64,000 nucleotides of DNA. Source: Sphingorhabdus sp. YGSMI21 (lineage in GTDB: Bacteria; Pseudomonadota; Alphaproteobacteria; Sphingomonadales; Sphingomonadaceae). Below the pieces are notes generated by a model. The model had not been told where the DNA came from. It searched no databases and worked only from the letters and a program-made list of their open reading frames with translations. Position 1 is the first letter of the stretch. Every line of letters starts with the position of its first letter. This document shows positions 47,417 through 59,331 of the stretch, piece after piece. The stretch covers positions 2,867,001-2,931,000 of the forward strand of contig NZ_CP022548.1 in assembly GCF_002776575.1 (NCBI RefSeq). The letters are read 5' to 3'. Both the position numbers and the translations under genes were made by a program.

Positions 47417-47467
47417 ACAAGAAAGCCCCCGCACTGCATAGGGCAGGCGGGACAAAGGAAAATACGA

Positions 47468-49747
47468 ATGTTTGATGTAAAGAAAGTTGAAATGGAGTGG
47501 GGCGGACAGACCCTCACCCTCGAAACGGGCCGTATTGCCCGTCAGGCTGACGGCGCGGTACTCGCGACCCTCGGCGAAACGGTTGTACTGTGCGCAGTTA
47601 CCGCTGCCAAATCGGTGCGCGAAGGGCAGGATTTCTTCCCGCTGACCGTTCACTATCAGGAAAAATTCTCTGCCGCCGGTCGTATCCCGGGTGGCTTCTT
47701 CAAGCGCGAAGGCCGTGCGACGGAAAAAGAAACGCTGACATCGCGTTTGATTGACCGTCCTTGCCGTCCGCTGTTCCCAGAAGGTTTCTACAACGAAATC
47801 AACGTCATCTGTCAGGTGATGAGCTATGACGGCGTCAATGAGCCCGACATTCTCGCGATGGTTGCAGCCTCTGCTGCGCTGACCATCTCCGGTGTGCCTT
47901 TCATGGGCCCAATCGGTGCGGCACGCGTCGGTTATAAAGAAGGCGAATATCAGCTGAACCCGAGCATGGAAGAAGTCGCCGAAGGCGAACTCGACCTGGT
48001 GGTTGCAGCGACGCATGGCGCGGTGATGATGGTTGAATCGGAAGCACAGGAGCTTTCTGAAGAAGTCATGCTCGGCGCTGTACAGTTCGCACATGAAGCG
48101 TCCAAACAGGTTGCCGGCCTGATCATCGATCTGGCCGAACAGGCTGCGAAAGAGCCATGGAAGCTCGACGCCGGTGATGACAATAGCGAAATCAAGGAAG
48201 ATCTGCGCAAGCTGGTCGGAAAAGATATTGCTGCGGCTTACAAGAAAACCGACAAGTCAGAGCGTAGTGACGCGCTGAACGCGGTTCGCGAAAAAGCCAA
48301 GGAAAAATACGCCGACGCAGACGGCCAGACGCAAATGACCGCCGGCAAGATGGTCAAGAAGCTGGAAGCTGAAATCGTTCGCGGTGCCATCATCAAGGAC
48401 GGCACCCGTATCGACGGCCGCAAGCTCGATCAGGTTCGCCCGATCGAAGCCATGGTCGGCTTGCTGCCACGGACCCACGGTTCGGCACTGTTCACCCGCG
48501 GTGAAACGCAGGCGATCGTGACTACGACCCTGGGCACGAAGGACGCGGAGCAGATGATCGACGGTCTCGACGGTCTGAGCTACACCAACTTCATGCTGCA
48601 CTATAACTTCCCGCCTTATTCGGTTGGTGAAGTGGGCCGTTTCGGATTTACCAGCCGCCGCGAAACCGGTCACGGCAAGCTCGCATTCCGCGCGCTTCGT
48701 CCGGTATTGCCGACAGTGGAAGAATTTCCCTACACGATCCGCGTTCTGTCGGACATTACCGAGTCCAACGGTTCCTCCTCGATGGCGACCGTTTGTGGCG
48801 GTTCGCTGGCGATGATGGATGCCGGTGTGCCTCTGGCGCGTCCTGTTTCCGGCATTGCCATGGGCCTGATCCTCGAAGGCGAAGAATTTGCGGTTCTTTC
48901 CGACATCCTCGGCGACGAAGATCATCTCGGCGACATGGACTTCAAGGTTGCGGGCACCGAAAAGGGTATCACCTCCTTGCAGATGGACATCAAGGTAGCC
49001 GGCATCACGCAGGAAATCATGAAGTCTGCTCTGGAACAGGCCAGCGGCGGCCGCGCGCATATCCTCGGTGAAATGAGCAAGGCGCTGTCTTCGGTTCGTA
49101 CCGAAATGTCCGAACATGCTCCGCGCATCGAAACATTGCAGATCAACAAGGAAAAGATCCGCGACGTTATCGGTACCGGCGGCAAGGTCATTCGCGAAAT
49201 CGTTGCCGAAACCGGCGCGAAGGTCGACATCGACGACGAAGGCCTGATCAAGGTTTCTTCCTCCGACAAATCGCAGATCGATGCGGCCATCGCATGGATC
49301 AAGGGCATTGTTGAAGAAGCCGAAGTCGGCAAAGTCTATGACGGCAAGGTTGTGAACCTGGTCGACTTTGGCGCATTCGTGAATTTCATGGGCGGCAAGG
49401 ACGGTCTCGTCCACGTCTCCGAAATCAAGAACGAGCGCGTCGAGAAGGTCTCTGACGAACTGAGCGAAGGCCAGGAAGTCAAGGTCAAGGTTCTCGAAAT
49501 CGACCAGCGCGGCAAGGTTCGCCTGTCGATGCGGGTTGTTGACCAGGAAACCGGCGAAGAGCTGGAGGACACCCGTCCGCCACGCGAAAGCAAGCCACGC
49601 GGCCCGCGTCGTGATGGCGGTGGCGGTCGTGGACGTGATGGTGGCGGACGTGGCCGTGACGGCGGCGGACGTGGCCGGAACAATGACGGTCCGAAGAACG
49701 AAGGCGGCGGCGATATTCCATTGCCGTCCTCGATCACCGAAGACTAG
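47468..49747 (+). CDS. pnp: Polynucleotide phosphorylase
   Basis: PNPase is a 3'-5' phosphorolytic exoribonuclease and part of RNA-degradation complexes. Its 759 residues comprise two RNase PH-like domains ([21 protein letters not shown]..., [18 protein letters not shown]), a KH domain with [13 protein letters not shown], and an S1 domain with [17 protein letters not shown]. After about residue 690 a Gly/Arg/Asp-rich tail follows, with repeated [12 protein letters not shown] units. The start is the ATG at 47468 ([13 protein letters not shown]); the longer frame upstream runs through the leader. Confidence 0.98.
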   Translation: MFDVKKVEMEWGGQTLTLETGRIARQADGAVLATLGETVVLCAVTAAKSVREGQDFFPLTVHYQEKFSAAGRIPGGFFKREGRATEKETLTSRLIDRPCRPLFPEGFYNEINVICQVMSYDGVNEPDILAMVAASAALTISGVPFMGPIGAARVGYKEGEYQLNPSMEEVAEGELDLVVAATHGAVMMVESEAQELSEEVMLGAVQFAHEASKQVAGLIIDLAEQAAKEPWKLDAGDDNSEIKEDLRKLVGKDIAAAYKKTDKSERSDALNAVREKAKEKYADADGQTQMTAGKMVKKLEAEIVRGAIIKDGTRIDGRKLDQVRPIEAMVGLLPRTHGSALFTRGETQAIVTTTLGTKDAEQMIDGLDGLSYTNFMLHYNFPPYSVGEVGRFGFTSRRETGHGKLAFRALRPVLPTVEEFPYTIRVLSDITESNGSSSMATVCGGSLAMMDAGVPLARPVSGIAMGLILEGEEFAVLSDILGDEDHLGDMDFKVAGTEKGITSLQMDIKVAGITQEIMKSALEQASGGRAHILGEMSKALSSVRTEMSEHAPRIETLQINKEKIRDVIGTGGKVIREIVAETGAKVDIDDEGLIKVSSSDKSQIDAAIAWIKGIVEEAEVGKVYDGKVVNLVDFGAFVNFMGGKDGLVHVSEIKNERVEKVSDELSEGQEVKVKVLEIDQRGKVRLSMRVVDQETGEELEDTRPPRESKPRGPRRDGGGGRGRDGGGRGRDGGGRGRNNDGPKNEGGGDIPLPSSITED

Positions 49748-49772
49748 ATTTTCGGAAAACGGAACAGCAAGA

Positions 49773-49799
49773 GGGCCCGGAGCAATTCGGGCCCTTTTT
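49773..49799 (+). terminator. Rho-independent terminator after pnp
   Basis: A seven-base-pair GC stem, GGGCCCG/CGGGCCC, with an eight-base loop is followed by TTTTT. It lies 26 bases past the pnp stop. Confidence 0.9.
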
Positions 49800-49940
49800 C
49801 TTGCGCGGAATATTTGCCGCAAGCGGGCCGGATTAATCTCTGGTAAAGCTGCAACCGAACAGGGAGTGTCACTCCGCTCCAGCGGCTTTTTTTGCTTTAT
49901 TCTTGGCTGGATCAAAACAAGCGGTTAAGAGGTCTGCCAT

Positions 49941-50726
49941 ATGACAAAACACATTTTCAAATGGGCCGTAATAGGTCTCTCCGCCACGGCGCTTTCCGGT
50001 TGTGCAATGTTTGGTGGCAGTGGTGGCGGTCGCGGTACCGATACACGTTACGTCGCTCGCGATGTCGACACGCTCTACAATGCTGCGAAATCGCGGTTGG
50101 ACCGCGGTGAATACAAGATTGCGGCGGCGCTGTTTGACGAAGTCGAGCGCCAGCATCCCTATTCCCCCTGGGCCCGCCGCGCGCAGCAGATGAGCGCGTT
50201 CAGCTATTATCTGTCGGGTGACTATAGCAAGGCGACGGAATCGGCGCGCCGGTTCCTGTCGATCCATCCGGGCAACAAGGATGCGCCTTATGCCTATTAT
50301 CTGATTGCGCTCTGCTATTATGAGCAGATCGGCGATGTCACCCGCGACCAGAAGATTACCGAACAGGCTCTGGCCACGCTCGGCGAGGTTGCGCGCCGCT
50401 ATCCCAATTCGCGCTATGCCGCCGATGCCAAGCTGAAAATCGATCTGGTCAACGACCATCTGGCTGGCAAGGAAATGGAAATCGGCCGCTTTTACCAGCG
50501 TCGCGGCAAGTGGCTGGCGGCGACGATCCGTTTCCGCACGGTGATCGAGAAATATGAGACCACCACCCACGCGCCGGAAGCGCTGATGCGGCTGACCGAA
50601 TCCTATCTTGCTCTGGGCGTTCCGGTGGAAGCCAAGAAAACCGCCGCTGTGCTGGGCGCAAACTATCCCGGCAGCAAATGGTACGAGCGGGCTTACGAGC
50701 TGGTCAACAAACATGGTGCAACTTAA
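49941..50726 (+). CDS. bamD: Outer-membrane assembly lipoprotein BamD
   Basis: BamD is the essential lipoprotein of the BAM complex that inserts beta-barrel proteins. It has 261 residues: a signal peptide with lipobox LSGC (lipidated Cys21), then TPR motifs (ALFDEVERQHPYSPWARRAQQMSAF, RFLSIHPGNKDAPYAYYLIALCYYEQI, ALATLGEVARRYPNSRYAADAKLKID). The block DQKITEQAL is conserved. AAGAGG lies upstream of the ATG. recN follows 57 bases downstream, the usual alphaproteobacterial order. Confidence 0.96.
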   Translation: MTKHIFKWAVIGLSATALSGCAMFGGSGGGRGTDTRYVARDVDTLYNAAKSRLDRGEYKIAAALFDEVERQHPYSPWARRAQQMSAFSYYLSGDYSKATESARRFLSIHPGNKDAPYAYYLIALCYYEQIGDVTRDQKITEQALATLGEVARRYPNSRYAADAKLKIDLVNDHLAGKEMEIGRFYQRRGKWLAATIRFRTVIEKYETTTHAPEALMRLTESYLALGVPVEAKKTAAVLGANYPGSKWYERAYELVNKHGAT

Positions 50727-50783
50727 GAGCCTGTGGCGCTGCAATGCGTTGCAGCTAGGCTGAACCTGTTTTAAGAGGGACCT

Positions 50784-52447
50784 GTGCTGCAGTCCCTTTC
50801 CATTCGCGATATCGTATTGATTGAGGCGCTCGATCTGGAGTTCGGATCTGGCCTCACCGTGCTGACCGGCGAAACCGGCGCGGGCAAGTCGATATTGCTC
50901 GACAGTCTCGGCTTGGCGCTCGGCAATCGGGCGGACAGCGGACTGGTCCGCCAGGGCACGGAAAAAGCCCAGGTTACCGCCAGTTTTGAACCACCAGCCG
51001 CGGGCAGCAGACTGGCCGCGACGCTGGCTGAAAATGATATCGACATCGAGCCCGGCGAACCGCTGATCATCAAGCGGTCGGTCAAGGCCGACGGCGGCAG
51101 CCGCGCCTTCATCAATGACCAGCCCTGCTCGGCTGCCCTTCTGCGTGCGGTGGGCGGGCAGTTGATCGAAATCCATGGCCAGCATGATGGCCGCGGCCTG
51201 ATCAATCCCAAGGGACACCGGGCTTTGCTCGATATTTTTGCCGGCGTCGAAGGCGTTGCGGTCCGCGAAGCGTTTGACGACTGGCAGGCCGCGAAGTCGG
51301 CGCTGGAGCAAGCGAAGCAGGAGCAGGAAGCGGCGGAAAACGACCGTGATTATCTCGAGCATAGCGTGGCCGAACTGTCGAAATTTGCGCCGCAGCCGGG
51401 TGAGGAGCAGGAGCTTGCGCTGGAACGGGCGACGATGATGAAGGGTGAGAAGCTGACCGGCGATCTCGAGGCGATTCGCGCCGCTTTTGACGGCTCCAAC
51501 GGCGGGCTGGCCTCGCTGCGATCGGCGGCGCGGCGGCTTGACATGATTGCCGAAGATCATGCCTTGCTTAAAGAGGCGCTGGAGTCGCTCGACCGGGCGA
51601 TCATCGACGCGACCGACGCCGAGGACAAGCTCAACGCAGCGGCCGATGCGCTGAGTTTCGACCCGCAGCGACTCGACGATATGGAGACCCGCCTATTCGA
51701 TCTGAGGGGACTGGCGCGCAAGCATCGGGTGGAACCGGACAAGCTTTCGGACCTGCTCCAAGATCTCCAGAAAAGGCTGGCAGCGATCAGCGATGGCGGC
51801 AGGACATTGGAAGACTTGGAAGTATCTTTGGCCGGTGCCAGAAAATCCTACATTGCAGCGGCAGAAAGCCTGCGGGCGAAACGAAGCAAGGCGGCAAAGG
51901 CGCTGGATAAAGCTGTCGCTGGCGAATTGGCGCCGCTCAAGCTGGATGCCGCCAGATTTGAGACTTTGCTTGAAGAAATGCCCGAAGACCATTGGAATAA
52001 AAGTGGAATGGACCGGATCGAGTTTCTGATCTCGACCAATCCGGGGGCGCCGCTCGCGCCTCTGGGAAAAATTGCGTCAGGCGGTGAACTTTCGCGGTTC
52101 ATTTTGGCGCTGAAGGTCGCTTTGGCAGAGGAATATGGCCTGAAAACCATCATTTTCGACGAAGTCGACCGCGGCGTCGGCGGCGCGGTGGCCTCGGCGA
52201 TCGGCGACCGCCTGTCGCGCCTGTCGCGCGGCGCGCAACTGCTGGTCGTGACCCACAGCCCGCAGGTCGCGTCCAAGGGCGACGCCCATATGCTGATCAA
52301 CAAGTCGCGCAGCGGCACGGTGTCGCGCACCGATGTCAGCGCGCTCGACAATGAAGGCCGGCGGCAGGAAATTGCGCGGATGCTGTCGGGTGCGGATGTG
52401 ACGGATGAGGCGAGAGCGCAAGCGGATCGGCTGCTGGAGGGGGTTTG

Positions 52448-52448
<1 letters not shown>
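50784..52448 (+). CDS. recN: DNA repair protein RecN
   Basis: RecN is an SMC-like ATPase for double-strand-break repair. It has 554 residues: the N-terminal Walker A GETGAGKSILLDSL, a central coiled coil, and the C-terminal signature ASGGELSRFILALK, with Walker B TIIFDEVDRGVGG and VTHSPQVAS. The start is GTG at 50784 with AGAGGGA upstream. The stop TGA overlaps the next gene's ATG by one base. Confidence 0.97.
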
Positions 52449-55244
<2,796 letters not shown>

Positions 55245-55278
55245 AGCGGCTTGCCTCGATAAGAACTAGCTGGCTTAT

Positions 55279-55308
55279 GCATCCTGCTCCCGTGCGGGAG
55301 AAGGATGC
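55279..55308. repeat. CTCCCG..CGGGAG palindrome, first copy
   Basis: GCATCCTGCTCCCG pairs with GGGAGAAGGATGC (one mismatch) around a short loop. It belongs to the same family as 55424-55447. Confidence 0.7.
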
Positions 55309-55423
55309 GAAGACTTGGCAGCTTGACTGCCTAGTCGTAGCTGGATGAGGGCGTACTGGGCTTTAGAGAGCAGAACAGCCTCATCCAACGCCGCCTAGCT
55401 TCGTTCCTCAGCAAGGCTCTGTA

Positions 55424-55447
55424 CCCTTCTCCCGCACGGGAGAAGGG
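55424..55447. repeat. CTTCTCCCG..CGGGAGAAG palindrome, second copy
   Basis: Perfect 11-bp arms CCCTTCTCCCG/CGGGAGAAGGG flank a two-base CA spacer. The sequence between this and the copy at 55279 may be one longer composite element. Confidence 0.75.
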
Positions 55448-55462
55448 GCAATCCGGCCAAGG

Positions 55463-55533
55463 CCGTTCGTCCTGAGCTTGTCGAAGGACAGTGTTCGGTC
55501 GAGAGGCGCACTTCGACAGGCTCAGTGCGAACG
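55463..55533. repeat. CCGTTCG-type palindromic repeat
   Basis: It runs from CCGTTCGTCCTGAGCTTGTC at the left end to AGTGCGAACG at the right end, with inner CTTCGACAGGCTCA inverted to the left half. It is the same family as 8455, 57474 and 57560. Confidence 0.85.
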
Positions 55534-55565
55534 CTATTCTCTCAATAGCTGTCGGATGTGCCACC

Positions 55566-55646
55566 GTCATTGCGAGGAGCGAAAGCGACGTGGCAATCCA
55601 GAGCGGCGAGCGACGCTCTGGATTGCTTCGCTTCGCTCGCAATGAC
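55566..55646. repeat. GTCATTGCGAG-type palindromic repeat
   Basis: GTCATTGCGAGGAGCGAAAG...CAATCCAGAGC at the left is the inverted relative of GCTCTGGATTGCTTCGCTTC...GCAATGAC at the right. It ends six bases before the stop codon of the sterol-desaturase gene on the minus strand. Confidence 0.85.
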
Positions 55647-55651
55647 GCAAG

Positions 55652-56509
55652 TTAGACCTTTGCAGTCGCTTCCACCGCCGCCAGTTCCTTCACCCCATGG
55701 CCGCCTTCCTTATTCTCCGGAAAGATCGGCCAGGCGAGTTGCTGACCCAAAGTGGCTGGCGCGAGATTTTCCACGCCATAGCTCTCGGGATAGCGGCGCG
55801 TGATATGGGCGGTGCCGAACAGCACGTCCCAGAAGAATAGCAGGTTCCCGAAATTGCCCTTATAATGGGTCACGCCGTCGCTTTTGTGGCGGCCGTGATG
55901 GGCATGGTGCGTGGCCGGGGTCGAGATGGTGCGTTCGACCAGCCACATGACCGGTGACAGCCATTTGATCTTGTAGAGCGGCGCGTCCCAGGCGACATCG
56001 CTGTGCGCGCCGACGATCACCGCCATTTTGACGATGATATAACCGACATAGACCCAGCCGAGACCGAGATAGATCAGCGCACCGGAAAACCAGATGCTCG
56101 GCATGGTCAGATAATAGAAGATATTGTTCCGGTAGACGAGGCGGACGCTCATATAGCGCGCATTATGGTGCGAGCGGTGCAGATTGTAGAGAAAGGGCAC
56201 GCTGTGCGACAGCCGGTGCCAGAAATATTGCATCATGTCGTCGAAGACCAAGAACAGGGCAATGGCGGCGATCAGAGGGATGCCGGCCAGAGCGCCTTGC
56301 CATTGCGGCGCGACATTGCCGAGGATGAACTGGGCTGCGAGAATGATCCCGGGCTGGGTGATGACCAGCAGCACGAACGAGCCGATGATCTCGACCAGCG
56401 CGTCGTCGCGGGTCTGGTCGGGCTTGCTGAACAGCCGGGTGCGGAAAAATTCCAGCAGTCCGAAGACGAGGAATATGCCGGTGATTGCCAATAGTTCGGG
56501 CCGCATCAT
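55652..56509 (-). CDS. Sterol desaturase/fatty acid hydroxylase family protein
   Basis: This 285-residue integral membrane di-iron hydroxylase has several transmembrane helices. The His-box set is HRLSH, HRSHHNARY and THHAHHGRH, as in the fatty acid hydroxylase superfamily. In sphingomonads such enzymes can hydroxylate lipids or carotenoids; the substrate here is unknown. The ATG at 56509 has GGGAGA upstream. It is divergent from the Crp/Fnr regulator gene, 88 bases away. Confidence 0.93.
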   Translation of the reverse strand: MMRPELLAITGIFLVFGLLEFFRTRLFSKPDQTRDDALVEIIGSFVLLVITQPGIILAAQFILGNVAPQWQGALAGIPLIAAIALFLVFDDMMQYFWHRLSHSVPFLYNLHRSHHNARYMSVRLVYRNNIFYYLTMPSIWFSGALIYLGLGWVYVGYIIVKMAVIVGAHSDVAWDAPLYKIKWLSPVMWLVERTISTPATHHAHHGRHKSDGVTHYKGNFGNLLFFWDVLFGTAHITRRYPESYGVENLAPATLGQQLAWPIFPENKEGGHGVKELAAVEATAKV

Positions 56510-56597
56510 GTCTCTCCCTGGAGGATGGCTTGCAGATTTTCTTTAGCCGCTGTACATCTCCTGAAATGCAAACTTTTTGTCATTCTTGGGAATTTTC

Positions 56598-57263
56598 ATG
56601 AACGCGCCTGCTCCGGTTGCCGGGACCGGCTTTGTGCAGGGACTTCCCGAGCGGATACGCCTGGATTTGCTGGCCCGCGGACAGGAGCGGGCCTTTGCCC
56701 GCGGCCAGATCATCCAGCAACGCGGCGACGAGGCGAAGGAATTCTGGTATATCGAGAGCGGATCGGTACAGGTCGGCCGCTATGGCCTCGACGGGCGGCT
56801 GACGCTGTTTGCGCTGCTCGGCGCCGGTGAAACATTTGGCGAACTGGCGTTCATGGGCGAATTTCCGAGGACGGTCGACGCGATTGCCGGCAGCGATTGC
56901 CGCCTGATCCGGATCGGAAAAAGCGAGTTCCGGAGCCTGATGGATGCCGATCCGGCGGTGACCGGCCTGCTGCTCAAGACGATGGCGCTGACGGTGCAGG
57001 ATGCGTTCGATCTGGTCGAATTCAGCCGCAGCCTGTCGGTGCCGCAAAGGCTGGCGCTGGCGCTGTCCCAGCTTTGCGGCGATCAGGGGAACGGTGCGCG
57101 GCTCACCGTCACCCAGCAGGAACTGGCCGACTTGGTCGGCGTGTCGCGGGTGTCGCTCGGCAAGGCCCTGACCCGGCTGCAGGGCGGCGGACTCATCGAG
57201 CCGGGCTATGGTTTCGTGACGATAAAGGACGGCGCGGGGTTGCGCGATCTGGCGGGTGGCTAG
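56598..57263 (+). CDS. Crp/Fnr-family transcriptional regulator
   Basis: This 221-residue regulator has an N-terminal cyclic-nucleotide-binding-type domain (FWYIESGSVQVGRYGLDGRLTLFALLGAGETFGELAFMGEFPRTV) and a C-terminal winged helix-turn-helix, with LTVTQQELADLVGVSRVSLGKALTRLQGGGLIEPGYG as the DNA-reading part. No N-terminal Cys cluster of Fnr is present. The start is set at 56598 (MNAPAPVAG) rather than an upstream TTG. The adjacent divergent desaturase is a plausible target (inference). Confidence 0.92.
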   Translation: MNAPAPVAGTGFVQGLPERIRLDLLARGQERAFARGQIIQQRGDEAKEFWYIESGSVQVGRYGLDGRLTLFALLGAGETFGELAFMGEFPRTVDAIAGSDCRLIRIGKSEFRSLMDADPAVTGLLLKTMALTVQDAFDLVEFSRSLSVPQRLALALSQLCGDQGNGARLTVTQQELADLVGVSRVSLGKALTRLQGGGLIEPGYGFVTIKDGAGLRDLAGG

Positions 57264-57316
57264 ACTATGGACCGTTCGCTCTGCGCTGGTCGCAGGGCTG
57301 TGATCAGACGACCGGC

Positions 57317-57343
57317 GTGGTTCGACAGGCTCACCACGAACGG
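57317..57343. repeat. Half-copy of the CCGTTCG-type palindrome
   Basis: GTGGTTCGACAGGCTCACCA followed by CGAACGG matches the right half of the full copies at 57474 and 57560, without a recognisable left half. Confidence 0.65.
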
Positions 57344-57431
57344 TTTTGCTGCTGTCGGGCAGGGGATTAGGCTCTTCAGTGAAAAAGCAAGCGAGCTGTC
57401 ATAAAATTGGCGACGATTTTCGACGGGAGAA

Positions 57432-57453
57432 ACCACCCCAACCCCTCCTTTGA
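57432..57453. repeat. CCCCTCCT hairpin
   Basis: CCCCTCCT (57432-57439) and AGGAGGGG (57446-57453) pair perfectly around a six-base loop. It has the look of the short CTCCCC repeat family also found at 585-770; it has no T-run. Confidence 0.6.
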
Positions 57454-57473
57454 AAAGGAGGGGCTTGATAATC

Positions 57474-57544
57474 CCGTTCGTCCTGAGCTTGTCGAAGGAC
57501 CGTCGCGACCGGGAGTCGTGGTTCGACAGGTTCACCATGAACGG
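57474..57544. repeat. CCGTTCG-type palindromic repeat
   Basis: The left half CCGTTCGTCCTGAGCTTGTC and the right half ending TTCACCATGAACGG are inverted relatives with a variable centre. Length is 71 bases. Confidence 0.87.
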
Positions 57545-57559
57545 AATTCTCGCCGCCCT

Positions 57560-57631
57560 CCGTTCGTCCTGAGCCTGTCGAAGGACCATGGCGAGTAGAT
57601 AGCCGCACTTCGACAAGCTCAGTGCGAACGG
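57560..57631. repeat. CCGTTCG-type palindromic repeat overlapping a gene end
   Basis: It runs from CCGTTCGTCCTGAGCCTGTC at the left to CTCAGTGCGAACGG at the right, 72 bases. The last 13 bases (57619-57631) encode the final codons and stop of the DUF2459 gene on the minus strand. Confidence 0.88.
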
Positions 57632-58320
57632 TTCACTCTGCTATTTCCGGGAACCCAGCGCATCACTCCGCCCTGGAAGGGTGTCCAGCGCCCGGTGCGA
57701 ATACCAGCCTGTTGCAGAATGTCGCTGGTCCAGTTGTTGCAGGTGTAGAAGGCGCTGTAATGGCCGTTCGCCTGGTAGAACAGGTCATCCTGGCCATAGC
57801 CCGGGGACGGTTGGGAGCGATACTGATCGTCGAGGGCGAAGCGCGCTTCGATCGCACTGGCGATTTTGCGATATTCCGCTTCGCTGACTTTCAGGGGGCG
57901 GCGGTAATAGGGATAAGCCTGTGGATATTTCAGGTGGTAGACGTGGACAAGTACATCGTCGCTGCCAAATATCGCGCTGATCGCGTCGTTTGCGCGCAAA
58001 TCGCGCCATTGCCGGGTGTTGCGATAGACGCCTTCATGGCCCCAGCCGACCAAAATGTGGCTGCCATAATATGACGGGTCGGCGAGATGCTCGGGCCGGA
58101 CCAAGGGCGTCCAGTCATGGACATCGCTCCAGATCGGCATGACGATGCCGCTGTGCAGGCCGTTGGTTTCGATGAACAGTTCGATGCCGTCTTCGGGGCT
58201 TTGCCAGTGCTGATTGGCGGGCAGCAGGCTGCCGGCCAGCGCCGCCAGCAGATAGGCGCAAAGGATCGCGCCCGATGCAACCACCATGCGTTTCAACCAT
58301 TTAAGCGCTGTAGTTGCCAT
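57619..58320 (-). CDS. DUF2459 (TIGR02117) family protein
   Basis: This 233-residue protein has an N-terminal membrane anchor (MVVASGAILCAYLLAALAGSLLP). The soluble part contains IELFIETNGLHSGIVMPIWSDVHDW, ILVGWGHEGVYRNTRQWRDL, HVYHLKYPQAYPYYRRPLKVSEAEYRK and FYTCNNWTSDILQQAGIRTG. These blocks, with conserved His and Cys, mark TIGR02117, a family of unknown function. The final residues NRSH and the stop codon come from a palindromic repeat. The start is 58320, divergent from phhA by 29 bases. Confidence 0.9.
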   Translation of the reverse strand: MATTALKWLKRMVVASGAILCAYLLAALAGSLLPANQHWQSPEDGIELFIETNGLHSGIVMPIWSDVHDWTPLVRPEHLADPSYYGSHILVGWGHEGVYRNTRQWRDLRANDAISAIFGSDDVLVHVYHLKYPQAYPYYRRPLKVSEAEYRKIASAIEARFALDDQYRSQPSPGYGQDDLFYQANGHYSAFYTCNNWTSDILQQAGIRTGRWTPFQGGVMRWVPGNSRVNRSH

Positions 58321-58349
58321 CGAAACCTTTTCTGCTGTAGGATGCGGCC

Positions 58350-59246
58350 ATGCTCGATACCCCCGAAACCGAAACCCATGTCTATGACAAGCCGCCAGCG
58401 CACGCAAATGCCGACTGGACGATTGACCAGGACTGGCAACGCTATTCGGCGGAAGACCACGAGACTTGGGATATTCTCTTCGCCCGCCAGCAGAAAATGC
58501 TGCCGGGCCGGGCGGCGCAGGCGTTTCTCGACGGCATCGACATTTTGAAACTGTCACGGCCCGGTATCCCCGATTTCGAGGAGCTCAACCGGATATTGAT
58601 GGATGCCACGGGCTGGCAGGTTGTCGCGGTTCCCGGTCTGGTGCCCGATGACGTGTTTTTCGACCATCTTGCCAACCGGCGTTTCGTCTCGGGCAATTTC
58701 ATCCGGCGGCGGGACCAGCTCGACTATCTGCAGGAACCGGATATTTTCCACGATGTCTTCGGTCATGTGCCGATGCTCGCGGATAAACGGTTCGGCGACT
58801 ATATGGCGGCCTATGGCCGCGGCGGGCTCAGGGCGCTGAAATTCGGCACGCTGAAACAGCTGGCGCGGCTTTACTGGTATACCGTGGAATTCGGCCTGAT
58901 CCAGGAGGCCGAGGGTCTGCGCATCTATGGCGCGGGCATTGTCTCCAGCTATGGCGAGAGCGTCTTTGCGCTCGATGATCCCAGCCCCAACCGGATCCTG
59001 TTCGATCTCGAACGGGTCTTGCGGACCGAGTATAGAATCGACGATTACCAGCAGAATTATTTCGTCATTCCCAGCCTCGACGAGCTGCTGCGGGTGACGG
59101 TGGAGACGGATTTCAAGCCGCTATACGACAAGATTGCCGGTCTGCCGGACATCAGGATTGCCGAGATTGTCGAGGGTGATGTGGTGCTGACCGAAGGGAC
59201 GCAGGATTATGCGCGGTCGCAGGCGGGTGAGGCTACGGTCGTTTGA
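58350..59246 (+). CDS. phhA: Phenylalanine 4-monooxygenase
   Basis: This iron- and pterin-dependent enzyme converts phenylalanine to tyrosine. It has 298 residues, a bacterial single-domain form. Iron ligands are visible as His134 and His139 (PDIFHDVFGHVP) and Glu180 (YWYTVEFGL). Other blocks are RRFVSGNFIRRRDQLDYLQEPD and AGIVSSYGESVFAL. The ATG at 58350 follows AGGAT. No pterin-recycling gene is adjacent. Confidence 0.97.
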   Translation: MLDTPETETHVYDKPPAHANADWTIDQDWQRYSAEDHETWDILFARQQKMLPGRAAQAFLDGIDILKLSRPGIPDFEELNRILMDATGWQVVAVPGLVPDDVFFDHLANRRFVSGNFIRRRDQLDYLQEPDIFHDVFGHVPMLADKRFGDYMAAYGRGGLRALKFGTLKQLARLYWYTVEFGLIQEAEGLRIYGAGIVSSYGESVFALDDPSPNRILFDLERVLRTEYRIDDYQQNYFVIPSLDELLRVTVETDFKPLYDKIAGLPDIRIAEIVEGDVVLTEGTQDYARSQAGEATVV

Positions 59247-59254
59247 TTATGCGT

Positions 59255-59331
59255 GTGCTCCGTACTTGATACGGAGCCCGGCCCGCGTGATGGTGAGGTG
59301 CCGACAGAGCTCCGCATCAGGTGCGGAGCAC
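59255..59331. repeat. Palindromic repeat (GTGCTCCG type)
   Basis: GTGCTCCGTACTTGATACGG (59255-59274) and the block ending TCAGGTGCGGAGCAC (to 59331) are inverted relatives. It is the same family as 23561-23645 and again lies between two convergent genes. Its last base is part of the prmA stop codon. Confidence 0.8.

Larger units (their letters stand above)
55245..55651. other. Repeat-filled region between convergent ligA and desaturase genes
   Basis: This gap of about 400 bases holds at least four palindromes from three families, listed separately (55279-55308, 55424-55447, 55463-55533, 55566-55646). No gene is supported. Such clustering suggests a tolerated landing zone between convergent transcription units. 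Confidence 0.7.
57264..57618. other. Repeat-filled region between convergent genes
   Basis: This 355-base gap between the Crp/Fnr gene (plus) and the DUF2459 gene (minus) holds a half-copy and two full copies of the CCGTTCG-type palindrome plus a separate hairpin. No gene is supported. Confidence 0.7.
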
